Origin: Zipacnadum sp036504235
GTDB taxonomy: Bacteria; Armatimonadota; Zipacnadia; Zipacnadales; Zipacnadaceae
Direction of reading: 5' to 3'
Length of the DNA: 64,000 nt
Assembly (NCBI GenBank): GCA_036504235.1
Contig: DASXVN010000027.1
Location: 1 to 64,000 of the forward strand
Each line of letters starts with the position of its first letter. The stretch's first letter is position 1. The translations under genes and the position numbers were made by a program. Below the pieces are notes generated by a model. It searched no databases. It was not told the origin of the DNA and saw only the letters and a program-made list of their open reading frames with translations. Shown here piece by piece: positions 16,668 to 25,222 of this stretch.

Positions 16668-17624
16668 CTACAGTTCTTCGACCTTGAGCTTCTTGTCGCG
16701 GCGGGTGCGTTTGAGGAGGGCCTCGACGGCCTCGCGGTCGGGGAGGGAGGGTTGCGCGCCGCGGACGCCGCAGGTGAGGGCGCCGGCGGCGTTGGCGAAG
16801 GTGGCGGCCTCCTCGAAGGTCGCGCCCTCGGCCAGGCGCACGGCGAGCGCGGCGGCGAAGGCGTCGCCCGAGCCGGTGGGGTCTACCGCCGGCACCGAGA
16901 AGCTGGGGATGACCCGGCCGTGGCGCTCATCATAGAGCAGGCAGCCGCGCTTGCCCAGGGTGATGACAATGCGGGCCAGGCCCCGGTGGGCCAGCTTCTG
17001 CGCGGCGGCCAGGGCGGTGGGGATATCAGTGACCGGCAGGCCGCTGAGCCGCGCCGCCTCGGTCTGGTTGGGCGTGATCAGTTGCGCGCTGGTCCACAGT
17101 TGCGGCGGCTTCTTGGGCAGCGGCGAGGGGTCCAGCAGGGGGGCGACCATGCAGTCGGCGGCCACCTGCAGGGCGCGGTTGACGGTCTCCTCGGGCACGC
17201 CCAGGGAGGTGAGGAAGAAGTCGCAGCGCTCAAACGCGCGGTGGGCCTGCTCGATATGGTCCGGGGTGCACTCGGCGTTGGCGCCCAGGAGGGAGACAAT
17301 GCGGTTGTCCGCCTCGGCCTGGCCGACCAGCACGAAGGCGGTGCCGGTGGACGCGGTCTCGGAGGTGGAGACAAACTTTACGTTGACGCCCTCGTGGCTG
17401 AGGCGCTTGCGCAGGACGCGGCCGTAGCTATCGGCGCCGAGGCAGCCGATGAGCGTGACCTCCGCGCCGAGGCGGGCGGCGGCGACGGCCTGATTGGCCC
17501 CCTTGCCGCCGGGGATCAGCTCGAAGCTCTCCGCGACCACGTTCTCGCCCTTATCGGGCATCCGGGGAATCTGCAGAGAGAAATCCAGGTTGATGCTACC
17601 CAGCACCGTAATTCGGGCCGGCAT
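16668..17624 (-). CDS. rbsK: Ribokinase (PfkB-family sugar kinase)
   Basis: A 318-residue cytoplasmic kinase that would phosphorylate ribose to ribose-5-phosphate. It has the N-terminal substrate motif GSINLD, the PfkB signature 1 GGKGANQAVAAARLGAEV and the catalytic signature DPTGSGDAF, where Asp is the base and the GSGD loop is the anion hole. Length is normal for ribokinase. Other PfkB sugar kinases cannot be fully excluded. It starts 6 bases after the vanW stop and so closes the cysE-vanW-rbsK operon. A C-terminal KR/K-rich tail (KRTRRDKKLKVEEL) is unusual but not informative. Confidence 0.85.
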   Translation of the reverse strand: MPARITVLGSINLDFSLQIPRMPDKGENVVAESFELIPGGKGANQAVAAARLGAEVTLIGCLGADSYGRVLRKRLSHEGVNVKFVSTSETASTGTAFVLVGQAEADNRIVSLLGANAECTPDHIEQAHRAFERCDFFLTSLGVPEETVNRALQVAADCMVAPLLDPSPLPKKPPQLWTSAQLITPNQTEAARLSGLPVTDIPTALAAAQKLAHRGLARIVITLGKRGCLLYDERHGRVIPSFSVPAVDPTGSGDAFAAALAVRLAEGATFEEAATFANAAGALTCGVRGAQPSLPDREAVEALLKRTRRDKKLKVEEL

Positions 17625-17630
17625 AATTCG

Positions 17631-19199
17631 CTACCCCCACGAGTGGGACGCCGCGTGTGACACGGGTTTCGGTTTGGCATGGCTGCCGGCGGGTGCGGGC
17701 TTGCCGGGTTTGGCGGGCTTGACTGCTCCCGGCGGGTTCGGGCCTTGGGGCGTGATACCGGCGGCGGAGCCGGGCGCGCCGGGCGGGACGACGGCCCCGG
17801 GCGGGACCACGGGCGGCTTGGGTTTGGCGCCGATGCGCACTACCCGGGTCACCGGCTCATAGGAGTCATCGTGCAGCTTCTCGTACTTGAGCTGCTGGCC
17901 GTTCCGCGAGACGCGCATCCACAGGGTGGCGTGGGCGCCGATGTTACCGGGGTTGTCCACCACGGTCTTGCCGGCGGGCAGGCTGGGGTCGGGAACGGTC
18001 TTCTTGCCATAGCCGACGGTGGAGTAATTGGTGCGGGTCAACTCCACGTCGTAGTCGTCCTCGGCGTGGCCGACGACCGCAGCCCACAGCCGGTCGCCGC
18101 GGATCTCGCCCAGGATCAGGATCGGGTGCTTGAGGCTATTGCTGAAGCGCAGGTCCTTGGAGCCCCAGTAGACCGCGGCGTCGCGGCCGGCGGGGCAGTA
18201 CCACACGGGACGCGAGTGGTGATCGCGCTGGGTGACGTCGAGGTTGGCGAGCAGGGCCATGTTATAGAGGGTGGAGGCCACCTGGCAGATGCCGCCGCCG
18301 GTGTCGGGCACCACCTTGCCGTCGCGGAAGATGGGGGCGTCGCGATATCCGTCGCGGACGGTGCGCTCCCCCACGGTCTCGTTCATGGAGAAGCCCTGGC
18401 CCGGCTGGAGCACGGTGCCGCTGATCTGGGCCATGGCCAGCGCCATGTTGTGGGTGCGGTCGCGCTGATAGGTATGGTAAGGCGTGGAGTAGGCGGACAG
18501 GACCATCTGCAGGCCCGCCAGGTCCGTGGCGCTGATGTTGGGCTGCTTTTCTTTGACGGACAGCGCGACGGTGGCGGTCCGGGGGTCCTGCAGGGCGGTG
18601 GTGACGGTCTTCACGCTGGCGGGCACGTCGAGCACCAGGCCGGTGCGGCCGGGGACCTTGACCAGCGTGTTGTTCTCGTTGACGGTGACCTTGGCATCCT
18701 GTGGCGGCCGGCCCAGGCGCGGGGCCAGGGCGGCCAGCATCGCCTGCAGCGTCGTCTGGTCCACGCGCAGGGGCATGGGCACGTCCACGGCCTCGCGGCG
18801 CAGGCGCAGGTGCGTGCGGAGGCGGTCCAGCCACTGGTCCTCGCGGCCCACGGCGCGGGCCGCGGTGAGGGCGGCGTCCACGTCCGGCTGGAGGCCGAGT
18901 TGGTCGCGGGTGACGCGCTGCGTGCCGCCGGGCCAGGTGAGGGTGACCTCGCCTTGCAGGGCGGGCAGCAGGTCGCGCTCCAGGGTGGTGCGGGCCTCGG
19001 GGGCGGTCATTCCGCCGACGGCGACATGGCCGATGCTGACGTTAGGGGCGAGGGTCTCGCCCGCGGCGAAGCGCGAGGTCACCGTAAATCCGGCGATCGC
19101 GCTGGCGCCGGCCAGGACGGCCAGGCCCATCAGGGTTCCCCCGACAACTGTACCCAGGCGCCGGGTGGGGGTCCGGCGGCGGGCGCGGGCAGCACTCAT
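17631..19199 (-). CDS. VanW-family protein with PG-binding-4 domain
   Basis: A 522-residue exported or membrane-anchored protein. Residues 15-40 form a signal anchor after a basic N-terminus (ARARRRTPTRR). Next come a peptidoglycan-binding-4-like region (NVSIGHVAVGGMTAPEARTT) and a VanW domain containing GFSMNETVGERT and the hallmark GGGICQVASTLYN (about 305-317). The C-terminus is a Pro/Gly-rich tail of about 90 residues. VanW proteins accompany cell-wall and vancomycin-resistance loci but have no established enzyme activity. The ATG overlaps the cysE stop by 4 bases. This is not evidence of vancomycin resistance: no vanHAX genes are near. Confidence 0.88.
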   Translation of the reverse strand: MSAARARRRTPTRRLGTVVGGTLMGLAVLAGASAIAGFTVTSRFAAGETLAPNVSIGHVAVGGMTAPEARTTLERDLLPALQGEVTLTWPGGTQRVTRDQLGLQPDVDAALTAARAVGREDQWLDRLRTHLRLRREAVDVPMPLRVDQTTLQAMLAALAPRLGRPPQDAKVTVNENNTLVKVPGRTGLVLDVPASVKTVTTALQDPRTATVALSVKEKQPNISATDLAGLQMVLSAYSTPYHTYQRDRTHNMALAMAQISGTVLQPGQGFSMNETVGERTVRDGYRDAPIFRDGKVVPDTGGGICQVASTLYNMALLANLDVTQRDHHSRPVWYCPAGRDAAVYWGSKDLRFSNSLKHPILILGEIRGDRLWAAVVGHAEDDYDVELTRTNYSTVGYGKKTVPDPSLPAGKTVVDNPGNIGAHATLWMRVSRNGQQLKYEKLHDDSYEPVTRVVRIGAKPKPPVVPPGAVVPPGAPGSAAGITPQGPNPPGAVKPAKPGKPAPAGSHAKPKPVSHAASHSWG

Positions 19200-19909
19200 T
19201 GTTCAGCCTCTAGTTCTTCCTCGGGCGGCGCGGGGGTGGAAACCACCACCGGGCGCCCGTGGCGCTCATCACACTGCGCGCGCAAGGTGGAAATCTCCTG
19301 CTCCACCCGGCCGACGCGCTCCAGCATGCACTGAATGGCCGGGTCCTCGGCGCGCATGGCCTGATCGTGTCGGAAATCGTAGACGCGCTCGCCCTGGCGG
19401 CGCACCACATAGGCCTTGGTGCCGACGACGGTGCAGTAGGGCGGGATATTGTCCAGCACCACCGCGCCGGCGCCGACGACCGAACCTTCGCCAATAGTAA
19501 TGGAGCCCAGGATCTGGGCGTGCGCCCCGACGGTGACGTTACTCTCGAGAGTCGGGTGGCGCTTGCCGCGCTCCTTGCCGGTCCCGCCGAGGGTCACGCC
19601 GTGAAACAGGGTGCAACCGTCGCCGATCTCGGCGGTCTCGCCGATGACGGTGCCGGTGCCGTGGTCAATGAAAAAGCCCTGGCCGATGGTCGCACCGGGG
19701 TGAATCTCGATGCCCGTGAAGAACTTGGTCCACTGGGAGAAAAGGCGAGCAGTCAGGCGCAAGCCCCACCGCCACAACTTGTGGTTGAGGCGGTGCATGG
19801 TGACGGCCTGCAGGCCGCTATAGCAAAGCATGACCTCCAGCGTGCTGCGCGCGGCCGGGTCACGGTCGCGGACAGCCCGGAGGTCGGAACGATACTGGTT
19901 GAACACCAA
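19196..19909 (-). CDS. cysE: Serine O-acetyltransferase
   Basis: An enzyme of about 237 residues that acetylates serine with acetyl-CoA, the first step of cysteine synthesis. The left-handed beta-helix shows hexapeptide repeats with the CysE signatures GIEIHPGATIGQGFFIDHGT and GVTLGGTGKERGKRHPTLES. The C-terminus adds a predicted coiled segment and an acidic tail. The N-terminus is shorter than in E. coli and resembles the Bacillus-type enzyme. GGAGG lies 7 bases before a TTG (19909) and 10 before a GTG (19906); either could be the start, and the longer frame to 19957 is unlikely. It heads the operon. Confidence 0.92.
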   Translation of the reverse strand: MVFNQYRSDLRAVRDRDPAARSTLEVMLCYSGLQAVTMHRLNHKLWRWGLRLTARLFSQWTKFFTGIEIHPGATIGQGFFIDHGTGTVIGETAEIGDGCTLFHGVTLGGTGKERGKRHPTLESNVTVGAHAQILGSITIGEGSVVGAGAVVLDNIPPYCTVVGTKAYVVRRQGERVYDFRHDQAMRAEDPAIQCMLERVGRVEQEISTLRAQCDERHGRPVVVSTPAPPEEELEAEQ

Positions 19910-20107
19910 GCCAGAGCCTCCTGAAAAACGATGCAGCCGGCACCGAGCGCGGGCCAAATGGACACGTACAGATTAGACACAAGCGGTGAGCGCCGCGTTC
20001 CCCGGGGGGAAATCCCGGGCGCGCGGCTGCTGCGGAAAGAGCCCCAGGCAACTGCCCGCGGCTCCGTTAGATTGCGAAAGTCATAGCGCACCAGAAGATA
20101 CGCTAGA

Positions 20108-20136
20108 ATTATAGGTTGATATACTCAGGGCGTCAA
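20108..20136 (-). promoter_or_regulatory. Promoter of the cysE-vanW-rbsK operon
   Basis: On the minus strand TTGACG (20136-20131), exactly 17 bases, then TATAAT (20113-20108). The leader of roughly 190 bases contains a GC-rich hairpin but no T-box or other riboswitch I recognise. Confidence 0.8.
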
Positions 20137-20172
20137 GCTGGGGAGGGGAGGCCGGTCGTGGGGTGGTTGCCC

Positions 20173-20236
20173 GGCCCACCCCGCCCTCGGCTTCGCCTCA
20201 GGCACCCCTCCAAAAATGGGAGGGGCTTTTCGGAGG
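20173..20236. repeat. Family B repeat, half copy
   Basis: GGCCCACCCCGCCCTCGGCT through CCCCTCCAAAAATGGGAGGGG and CTTTTCGGAGG. It matches one arm plus the hairpin of the full element at 27620-27774, but the opposite arm is missing. It sits directly beside a family A copy. Confidence 0.7.
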
Positions 20237-20278
20237 CTTGGTCGCTGCTGCGAAAGGCGGAGGCAGGCCCCAGTTCAA

Positions 20279-20549
20279 CCTCACCCCCCGGCCCCCTCTC
20301 CCGCGCCCTTGGCTTGGGAGAGGGGGAGCAAGGCAACGACCTCGGAACAGCCGTTATCTCTCTCCCGCGCTAGCGGGGGAGAGTGGCGCCGCGCGCCATT
20401 GGCGCGGTGACGAGAGGGGGAGGTCGTTGGCGCTAACGGCGGGACCCCCTCTCCCCGCTCGCGCGGGAGAGAGATAGGGGAAGAGGCGGGGGAGTCGTTG
20501 TCGTTAGCCTTTCTCCCCTCTCCTGCCAGGAGAGGGGGCGGGGGTGAGG
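20279..20549. repeat. Nested MITE-like repeat, family A copy 2
   Basis: It has the same ends and flank (GAAAGGCGGAGGCAGGCCCC) as the copy at 1627. The inner unit begins at 20349 with the same 36-base arm AGCCGTTATCTCTCTCCCGC..., but its right arm is degenerate and stops at about 20476. No gene is supported between 20137 and 20582; after the half copy and this element only a family E palindrome (20567-20588) remains. Confidence 0.75.
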
Positions 20550-20582
20550 CCCGGCCCACGGCAGACGGGCGAGACGCCCGTC

Positions 20583-21704
20583 CTACCGCTTCGGACTCCG
20601 ATGCATCGCGGCCGCCATTATTTCGGAATCGGTCAGGGTGCCCAGGGGCTGGCCCTCCGCGGAGACTACCAGCAGCCACTCGCGGCCGGTGCGGGCCATC
20701 TGGCTGAGGGCGTCCAGGGCGGGGGCGCCCAGGGGGATGGTGACCTCGGCGTGGTCCAGGGGCTCCATGATCTGGCTGATCGGGGTGAGCGGCCACTGGT
20801 CCGCGGGGAGCTGGCGCAGGTTCTCGGGGGAGAGCAGGCCCACGGTGCGGCCGGTCTCGTCCAGGACCGGGTACAGCGGCTGGGGGCTGGCCGCGCCGGC
20901 TTGCTGGACCGCCTGCTCGACGGTCAGGCCGGCCGGGAGCGAGACCACCGGCCAGTGCATGAGTTGGCCCACCTGCAGGCCGGTGAGGAAGTGCTGGAGT
21001 TGGGCGTGGCGCGACTCCGCGCGGGCTACGGTGAAGATGAGCCACCCGATGGCGGCCATCCACAGGCCCATACCGCCGCCGGAGAGGAACATCATCAGGC
21101 CGCCGGCGATGAAGACCGCGCCGAGCACCGAGCCGACGCCCCCGGCGATACGCGTGGACAGCTCCTTCTGGCGGGTGGCCGCCCATAGTATGGAGTGCAG
21201 TACGCGGCCACCGTCCAGGGGTAGGCCGGGGAGCAGGTTGAAGACGGCAAGGCTGAGGTTGACCTGGCCGATCAGGGCCAGGACGCGGACGGTGAGATCC
21301 GGCGCGTGGCTGGTCACGACCGGCGACTGGCCGCTGAGGCCCCAGCAGAGCCCGGCCAGGGCGAAGGAACAGGCCGGCCCGGCCGCGGACATGAGGAACT
21401 CGCCCAGGGGTGAGTGCGCCTCATCCTCGATCTGGCTAACGCCGCCGAAGATGAACAGGGTGATGCGCTTGACCGACATCCCCAGGGAATTGGCGACCAG
21501 GGAGTGGCACAGTTCGTGCAGCAGCACGGAGGCGACGAACAGGAGACTCGTCACGCCGCCGGCGATCCACACGGCGGTAGTCAGCCCCTCGGCGCCGCGC
21601 AGGAGGTTCGCGAAAAGATACGCGAACAGGAAGAACATGAGCAGCCAACTGGAGTTGATCTCGATGTCGATGCCCGCGACTTTGCCAATCCGCCATCCGC
21701 GCAT
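20583..21704 (-). CDS. M50 site-2 protease with C-terminal CBS domains
   Basis: A 373-residue intramembrane zinc metalloprotease. HELCH at 63-67 gives the zinc-binding histidines and catalytic Glu; NLLPGLPLDGGRVLHS (about 155-170) supplies the third ligand (Asp). About six hydrophobic segments make the membrane core, and the last 130 residues, with two CBS-like repeats (MHWPVVSLPAGLTVEQAVQQ and ISQIMEPLDHAEVTIPLGAP), face the cytoplasm. This is the SpoIVFB/Rip-type layout in which the CBS pair senses nucleotides. A GAGGAGAC site precedes the ATG. Substrates are probably membrane-bound anti-sigma or regulatory proteins, none of which is encoded nearby. Confidence 0.9.
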   Translation of the reverse strand: MRGWRIGKVAGIDIEINSSWLLMFFLFAYLFANLLRGAEGLTTAVWIAGGVTSLLFVASVLLHELCHSLVANSLGMSVKRITLFIFGGVSQIEDEAHSPLGEFLMSAAGPACSFALAGLCWGLSGQSPVVTSHAPDLTVRVLALIGQVNLSLAVFNLLPGLPLDGGRVLHSILWAATRQKELSTRIAGGVGSVLGAVFIAGGLMMFLSGGGMGLWMAAIGWLIFTVARAESRHAQLQHFLTGLQVGQLMHWPVVSLPAGLTVEQAVQQAGAASPQPLYPVLDETGRTVGLLSPENLRQLPADQWPLTPISQIMEPLDHAEVTIPLGAPALDALSQMARTGREWLLVVSAEGQPLGTLTDSEIMAAAMHRSPKR

Positions 21705-21854
21705 AAGGGGTCTCCTCAGTCTGACCAGGAACTAGCAGTGAAGCGCCCGCGGCAGTATACCATACCCCGGGGGGTGCGCTCGGGAGGTCTGACGACGGAA
21801 AGACGCGAATAGTGCGGCGAGCCGGTGGTAGCCGGCCACAGGAGGCAGCTTCGT

Positions 21855-22727
21855 TTGATCACCTCGGAAGGAATGCAATTTGACCGCGCCGTCATCACCG
21901 GGGCGGCCGGGATGCTGGGGACCGCGCTCCTGGACCGCCAGCCGGAGAGCCTCACCGTGACCGGCGTGGACCTGGTGGACGGCGATCTGGGCGACCTGGC
22001 CCAGGCAGAGGCGGTCCTGACGCCGCACGAGCCGCAGGTGGTGATCCACTGCGCGGCCTACGCGGATGTGGATGGCTGCTCCCGGGACCCGGAGAAGGCC
22101 TTCCACGACAACGCGCTGGCGACGGAGAACGTGGCCAAGGTCTGCGCGCGCCTGGGGGCGCGGCTGCTGATCCTGGGCACCGATTACGTCTTTGACGGCA
22201 CCAAGCGCACCCCCTACACGGAGACCGACCCGCCGCATCCGCTCAATCCCTACGGAGAGTCGAAACTAGCCGCCGAGCAGCGAGCCTTTCGGGCGCTGGC
22301 CGATCTCCTGGTCGTGCGCACCCAGTGGCTGTACGGACCCGCGGGGCGCAATTTTGTCGCGGCGGTGGTGCAGCGCGCCAAGGATCAGGGCGAGCTGCGC
22401 GTGGTGGCCGATCAGTGGGGCAGCCCCACCTACACGCGCGACCTCGCGCCGGCCCTGTGGCAGGCGGCGCTGGCCCCGGCGCGCGGCATCATCCACCTGA
22501 CCGGCTCGGGCAGTTGCAGTTGGGCGGACCTGGCCGAGGAAGCCGTGCGGGCGGCGGGGTTAGAGAACATCAAGCTAGAGCGCATCTCCGCCGCGGACTG
22601 GCCGACGCCCACCATCCGCCCCAGCTACTCAGTCCTGGACAACCGACGCTGGCTCCGCCTGGGCTTCGCGCCGCTGAGGCCCTGGCAGGAGGCCGTGGGG
22701 GAGTACGCGCGGGAGTATTTGGGGTAG
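21855..22727 (+). CDS. rfbD: dTDP-4-dehydrorhamnose reductase-like (RmlD/SDR)
   Basis: An SDR-fold protein of about 290 residues that would reduce dTDP-4-keto-rhamnose to dTDP-rhamnose, the last step of the precursor pathway for rhamnose in surface glycans. The N-terminus shows GAAGMLGTALL (nucleotide loop), then HCAAYADVDGCSRDPEKAF, TDYVFDG and NPYGESK (the Tyr-x-x-x-Lys catalytic pair), all typical of RmlD. No rmlA, rmlB or rmlC is nearby, so another sugar nucleotide is possible. AGGAGG stands 9 bases before a TTG at 21855; an ATG at 21873 has its GGAAGGA too close, so the TTG is preferred. Confidence 0.85.
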   Translation: MITSEGMQFDRAVITGAAGMLGTALLDRQPESLTVTGVDLVDGDLGDLAQAEAVLTPHEPQVVIHCAAYADVDGCSRDPEKAFHDNALATENVAKVCARLGARLLILGTDYVFDGTKRTPYTETDPPHPLNPYGESKLAAEQRAFRALADLLVVRTQWLYGPAGRNFVAAVVQRAKDQGELRVVADQWGSPTYTRDLAPALWQAALAPARGIIHLTGSGSCSWADLAEEAVRAAGLENIKLERISAADWPTPTIRPSYSVLDNRRWLRLGFAPLRPWQEAVGEYAREYLG

Positions 22728-22741
22728 GGAGAGGCGGCCCC

Positions 22742-22798
22742 GGGCCCACCCCGCCCTCGGCGGACCTCGGGCACCCCTCCCGGTGCGGGAGGGGCTTG
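22742..22798. repeat. Family B repeat, half copy
   Basis: GGGCCCACCCCGCCCTCGGC through the hairpin CCCCTCCCGGTGCGGGAGGGG. One arm only, adjoining a family A copy, as at 20173. Confidence 0.7.
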
Positions 22799-22810
22799 AC
22801 GGCAACGGCG

Positions 22811-23041
22811 CCTCACCCGCCTTCGCTGAAGCTACGGCGGCCAGGCCCCCGGCCCCTCTCCGTGGCGGGAGAGGGGAGAACGGCAAAGGCAACGGCAAAG
22901 GCAACCCCCTCTCCCCCGACGCTGCGCGCCGGGTACTCTCCCCCGCTCGCGCGGGAGAGAGATAACGGCTCTTTCTGGGGCTTCTCGCCTTTCTCCCCCT
23001 CTCTCAAGGTCTGCCGCGGGAGAGGGGGCTGGGGGGTGAGG
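22811..23041. repeat. Family A repeat copy 3, interrupted
   Basis: CCTCACCC is separated from CCCCCGGCCCCTCTCC by 27 bases. The right end, AGAGGGGGCTGGGGGGTGAG, is intact. The right arm of the inner unit (ACTCTCCCCCGCTCGCGCGG, 22935-22970) is present with two differences. An AACGGCAAAGGCAACGGC-type simple repeat lies inside. No gene is supported from 22728 to 23328; after this repeat only a small GGAGGTCAGAACCTCC palindrome and a weak TTGACA (23167-23172) are visible. Confidence 0.7.
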
Positions 23042-23328
23042 TAAGACTGTGGCCGGCCGCCTCCTTCCGCCCTGGCGCGGGCGGAGGTCAGAACCTCCGC
23101 CCCTACAAACGGCAACGAAGACGGCAACGACGCCTGCCGCCCTCCCCCCAAATCTCGCCTTCACCCTTGACAGGCGACGCCTTTGGCGGTTAACCTTGCG
23201 GCGGTTGTCCGCTCCGTCGCTCGGGAAGCGGACCGTGGTTTCAGTGCTCTGCGACAGGCGGCTCGGGTGGGCCGCCCTCTTCCGGCCGGGAGCGCCCGCT
23301 GCCGGTCATGTTAAGGTGGGTGGAGAAA

Positions 23329-24429
23329 ATGTCCCGCAACCTCCTCAGACTCCCGCTGGTGCTGTGTCTGCTGGTCCTGATCGGCCTGGCGCCGGTCCTC
23401 GCGCAGGAAGCCGCCGCCCCGCTGCTGACCCTCAACCAAATGCTGACCGCGGCGCTGCAGCCCGCCGATCTCGCGGGCCTGCTAGACAGCCCCGAGGCCT
23501 GGTGGCCGCGGTTCCCCGAGTTCAATACGCCGGCGATCTGCGGGCCGATGCGCCCGGGCGAGCGGTACTATGTGGCGCAGAATTATGCCAAGGTATCCGA
23601 CCCGGCGCGGGAGCGCTTGGAAGTCACCGTGGACCTCTACGACACGCCCAAGCAGGCCCACCGCGCTTTTGTGGACCTCTCCTCGGAAAACGCCCTGGGG
23701 TCGGCCGTCAAGGGTGGCGCGAAGATCGGCAACGAGCGCCGCTACTTCATCCGCCGCGGGCCCCTCAATGAGACCGTGGTGCGTTACCGCGTCGGCGTGG
23801 TGATCGGGCGCATTTCCTTCTTCACCCCCGGCGCTCCGGCGTCGCTGGAGACCGTGACCAAGGCCGGGGAGATCGTGACCGGTCGGGTGAGCCAGTTGCT
23901 GGCCGGGACGCTGAACTCGCCGACCCTGCCCGAGGATTTCGCCAAGCTGATGCCGCCCAACGCCGCCACCGCGGAGATTGGGAACGTGGCCGGCGCGGCG
24001 GTCGTGCCCAGCCAGGCGTGGGCACTGACGGACACGCTGCGGGCGCCGGAGAAAGTGTACGACCTGCTCAAGACCGGCGGCGCTCCGGAGATGTATTTCC
24101 AGCGCTACGAGGCCAAGGGCCTCCCCGGCAACGTGGTGGACGCGGTGCTGTGGAAGTTCAGCGACGCGGACGCCGCCAAGCGCTGGGTGCGCCAGTACAT
24201 CAACCAGGTGCGCGTGCACCGGCCCTTCTACGATCCGGGAGACACTGGCGTGTATCGGGCCTTTGCCTTCTTCCCGGAGAGCCAGATTTACGAGCTGCAG
24301 TTCGCCAAGGGCCGGTTGGCCGCCGACGTGAGCGGGCTGGCTCCCTTCGCCGCCCAGACCGACCCGCGGGTGCAACCGCTGGTCCGCCGGCTGTCGGAGC
24401 TGTGGTACAACGCGCTGCCGCTGAGCTAA
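23329..24429 (+). CDS. Exported protein of unknown function
   Basis: A 366-residue protein with a clear signal peptide (MSRNLLRLPLVLCLLVLIGL to a likely cut after VLAQ). The mature part contains two similar halves: an early one with YVAQNYAKV and VDLYDTPKQAHRAFVDLSSE, and a later one with VDAVLWKFSDADAAKRWVRQ and YRAFAFFPESQIYELQFAKG. This suggests a duplicated alpha/beta domain, probably periplasmic. I do not recognise the family. The ATG at 23329 follows GGTGGAG and is preferred over the ATG at 23308. It lies 11 bases upstream of the MNT gene. Confidence 0.7.
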   Translation: MSRNLLRLPLVLCLLVLIGLAPVLAQEAAAPLLTLNQMLTAALQPADLAGLLDSPEAWWPRFPEFNTPAICGPMRPGERYYVAQNYAKVSDPARERLEVTVDLYDTPKQAHRAFVDLSSENALGSAVKGGAKIGNERRYFIRRGPLNETVVRYRVGVVIGRISFFTPGAPASLETVTKAGEIVTGRVSQLLAGTLNSPTLPEDFAKLMPPNAATAEIGNVAGAAVVPSQAWALTDTLRAPEKVYDLLKTGGAPEMYFQRYEAKGLPGNVVDAVLWKFSDADAAKRWVRQYINQVRVHRPFYDPGDTGVYRAFAFFPESQIYELQFAKGRLAADVSGLAPFAAQTDPRVQPLVRRLSELWYNALPLS

Positions 24430-24440
24430 GAGGAACAGAC

Positions 24441-24803
24441 ATGAGCGAGCCCGCCGCATGGGAGCAACTGGCTTTGCCGGAGGACCTCAAGGCGGCTCTG
24501 CGCCAGGCGGTCAAGGTGATCGTGGCGCAGGCCCAGCCGCAGCTTATCATCTTGTTCGGCTCCTGGGCGGAGGGCCGGGCTCGGCCCGATAGCGACGTGG
24601 ACCTGCTGGTCGTAGCGGAGGCGGAGGACCGCCTCGGGCTGGCCGCTGATCTGCGCGATCTGCTGGCGCCGCTCCTGGGGCCCCGCGAATTTGACCTGTT
24701 GCTCTATCCCCCCCGCCGCTGGGATTGGGGACGCCGCATCACCGGCCTGCTGACCTACGAAGCCGACCGCTGGGGCGTGAGGCTATATGACTCCGCCGCC
24801 TGA
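24441..24803 (+). CDS. MNT-type minimal nucleotidyltransferase (HEPN partner)
   Basis: A 120-residue protein with the polymerase-beta-type active site GSWAEGRARPDSDVDLLV (GSx10DxD) at about 35-52 and a third acidic residue in EFDLLLYPP. These small transferases pair with HEPN proteins; in studied pairs the MNT protein acts as antitoxin by adding AMP to the HEPN toxin. The ATG follows AAGAGGAACAGAC. The stop overlaps the HEPN start by 17 bases, the usual close coupling of this pair. Confidence 0.85.
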   Translation: MSEPAAWEQLALPEDLKAALRQAVKVIVAQAQPQLIILFGSWAEGRARPDSDVDLLVVAEAEDRLGLAADLRDLLAPLLGPREFDLLLYPPRRWDWGRRITGLLTYEADRWGVRLYDSAA

Positions 24804-25203
24804 GGCGCGCTTCGAGTCCGCTGCGGTGTGGCTGGAGTTCGCCGAGGTGGACTTGGCCGCTGCCCGCAAACTGGTGGAGGCGGATCTACTGGCGCCAGCC
24901 TGCTTCCACGCGCAGCAGGCCGCGGAGAAGGCGCTGAAGGCATACTTGGTGGCGCTCGGTGAGAGCCGCCTGCCCCATACCCACAACCTGACCCAACTGG
25001 CCCGAGCGGCCGCGGCCCTCGGTGGGGAGATGATAGCGGGGGAAGGCGTGCGCAAGCTCACCGATTACGCCGTGGAAATACGCTATCCGGATGCCCCGGC
25101 GCCCGACGAGAACGAAGCCGGCCAGGCGCTGGCCTGGGCTGCCGAAATCGTGCGCGAGGCGCGCCAGAGAATCGAGCAGGCGCGCAACCAGACCAAACCA
25201 TAA
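24787..25203 (+). CDS. HEPN-domain protein
   Basis: A 138-residue all-alpha protein of the HEPN family, with WLEFAEVDLAAARKL, CFHAQQAAEKALKAYLV, THNLTQL and VEIRYPD in family order. Some HEPN proteins are RNases with an Rx4-6H motif. Here RLPHTH fits that spacing, but this position is also the ordinary family helix motif, so toxic RNase activity is uncertain. It is coupled to the MNT gene upstream and lies 19 bases before ahcY. It is a possible toxin-antitoxin pair, although many chromosomal pairs of this type are of unknown role. Confidence 0.8.
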   Translation: MTPPPEARFESAAVWLEFAEVDLAAARKLVEADLLAPACFHAQQAAEKALKAYLVALGESRLPHTHNLTQLARAAAALGGEMIAGEGVRKLTDYAVEIRYPDAPAPDENEAGQALAWAAEIVREARQRIEQARNQTKP

Positions 25204-25222
25204 CGAGGAGTCCTACGCGAAT

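Noticed and set aside
17631..19199. Vancomycin-resistance locus
   Set aside because: Only a VanW-family protein is present; vanH, vanA/B-type ligase, vanX and the two-component system are absent.
19910..20107. T-box or cysteine-related riboswitch before cysE
   Set aside because: No T-box sequence or known aptamer pattern; only a GC-rich hairpin is visible.
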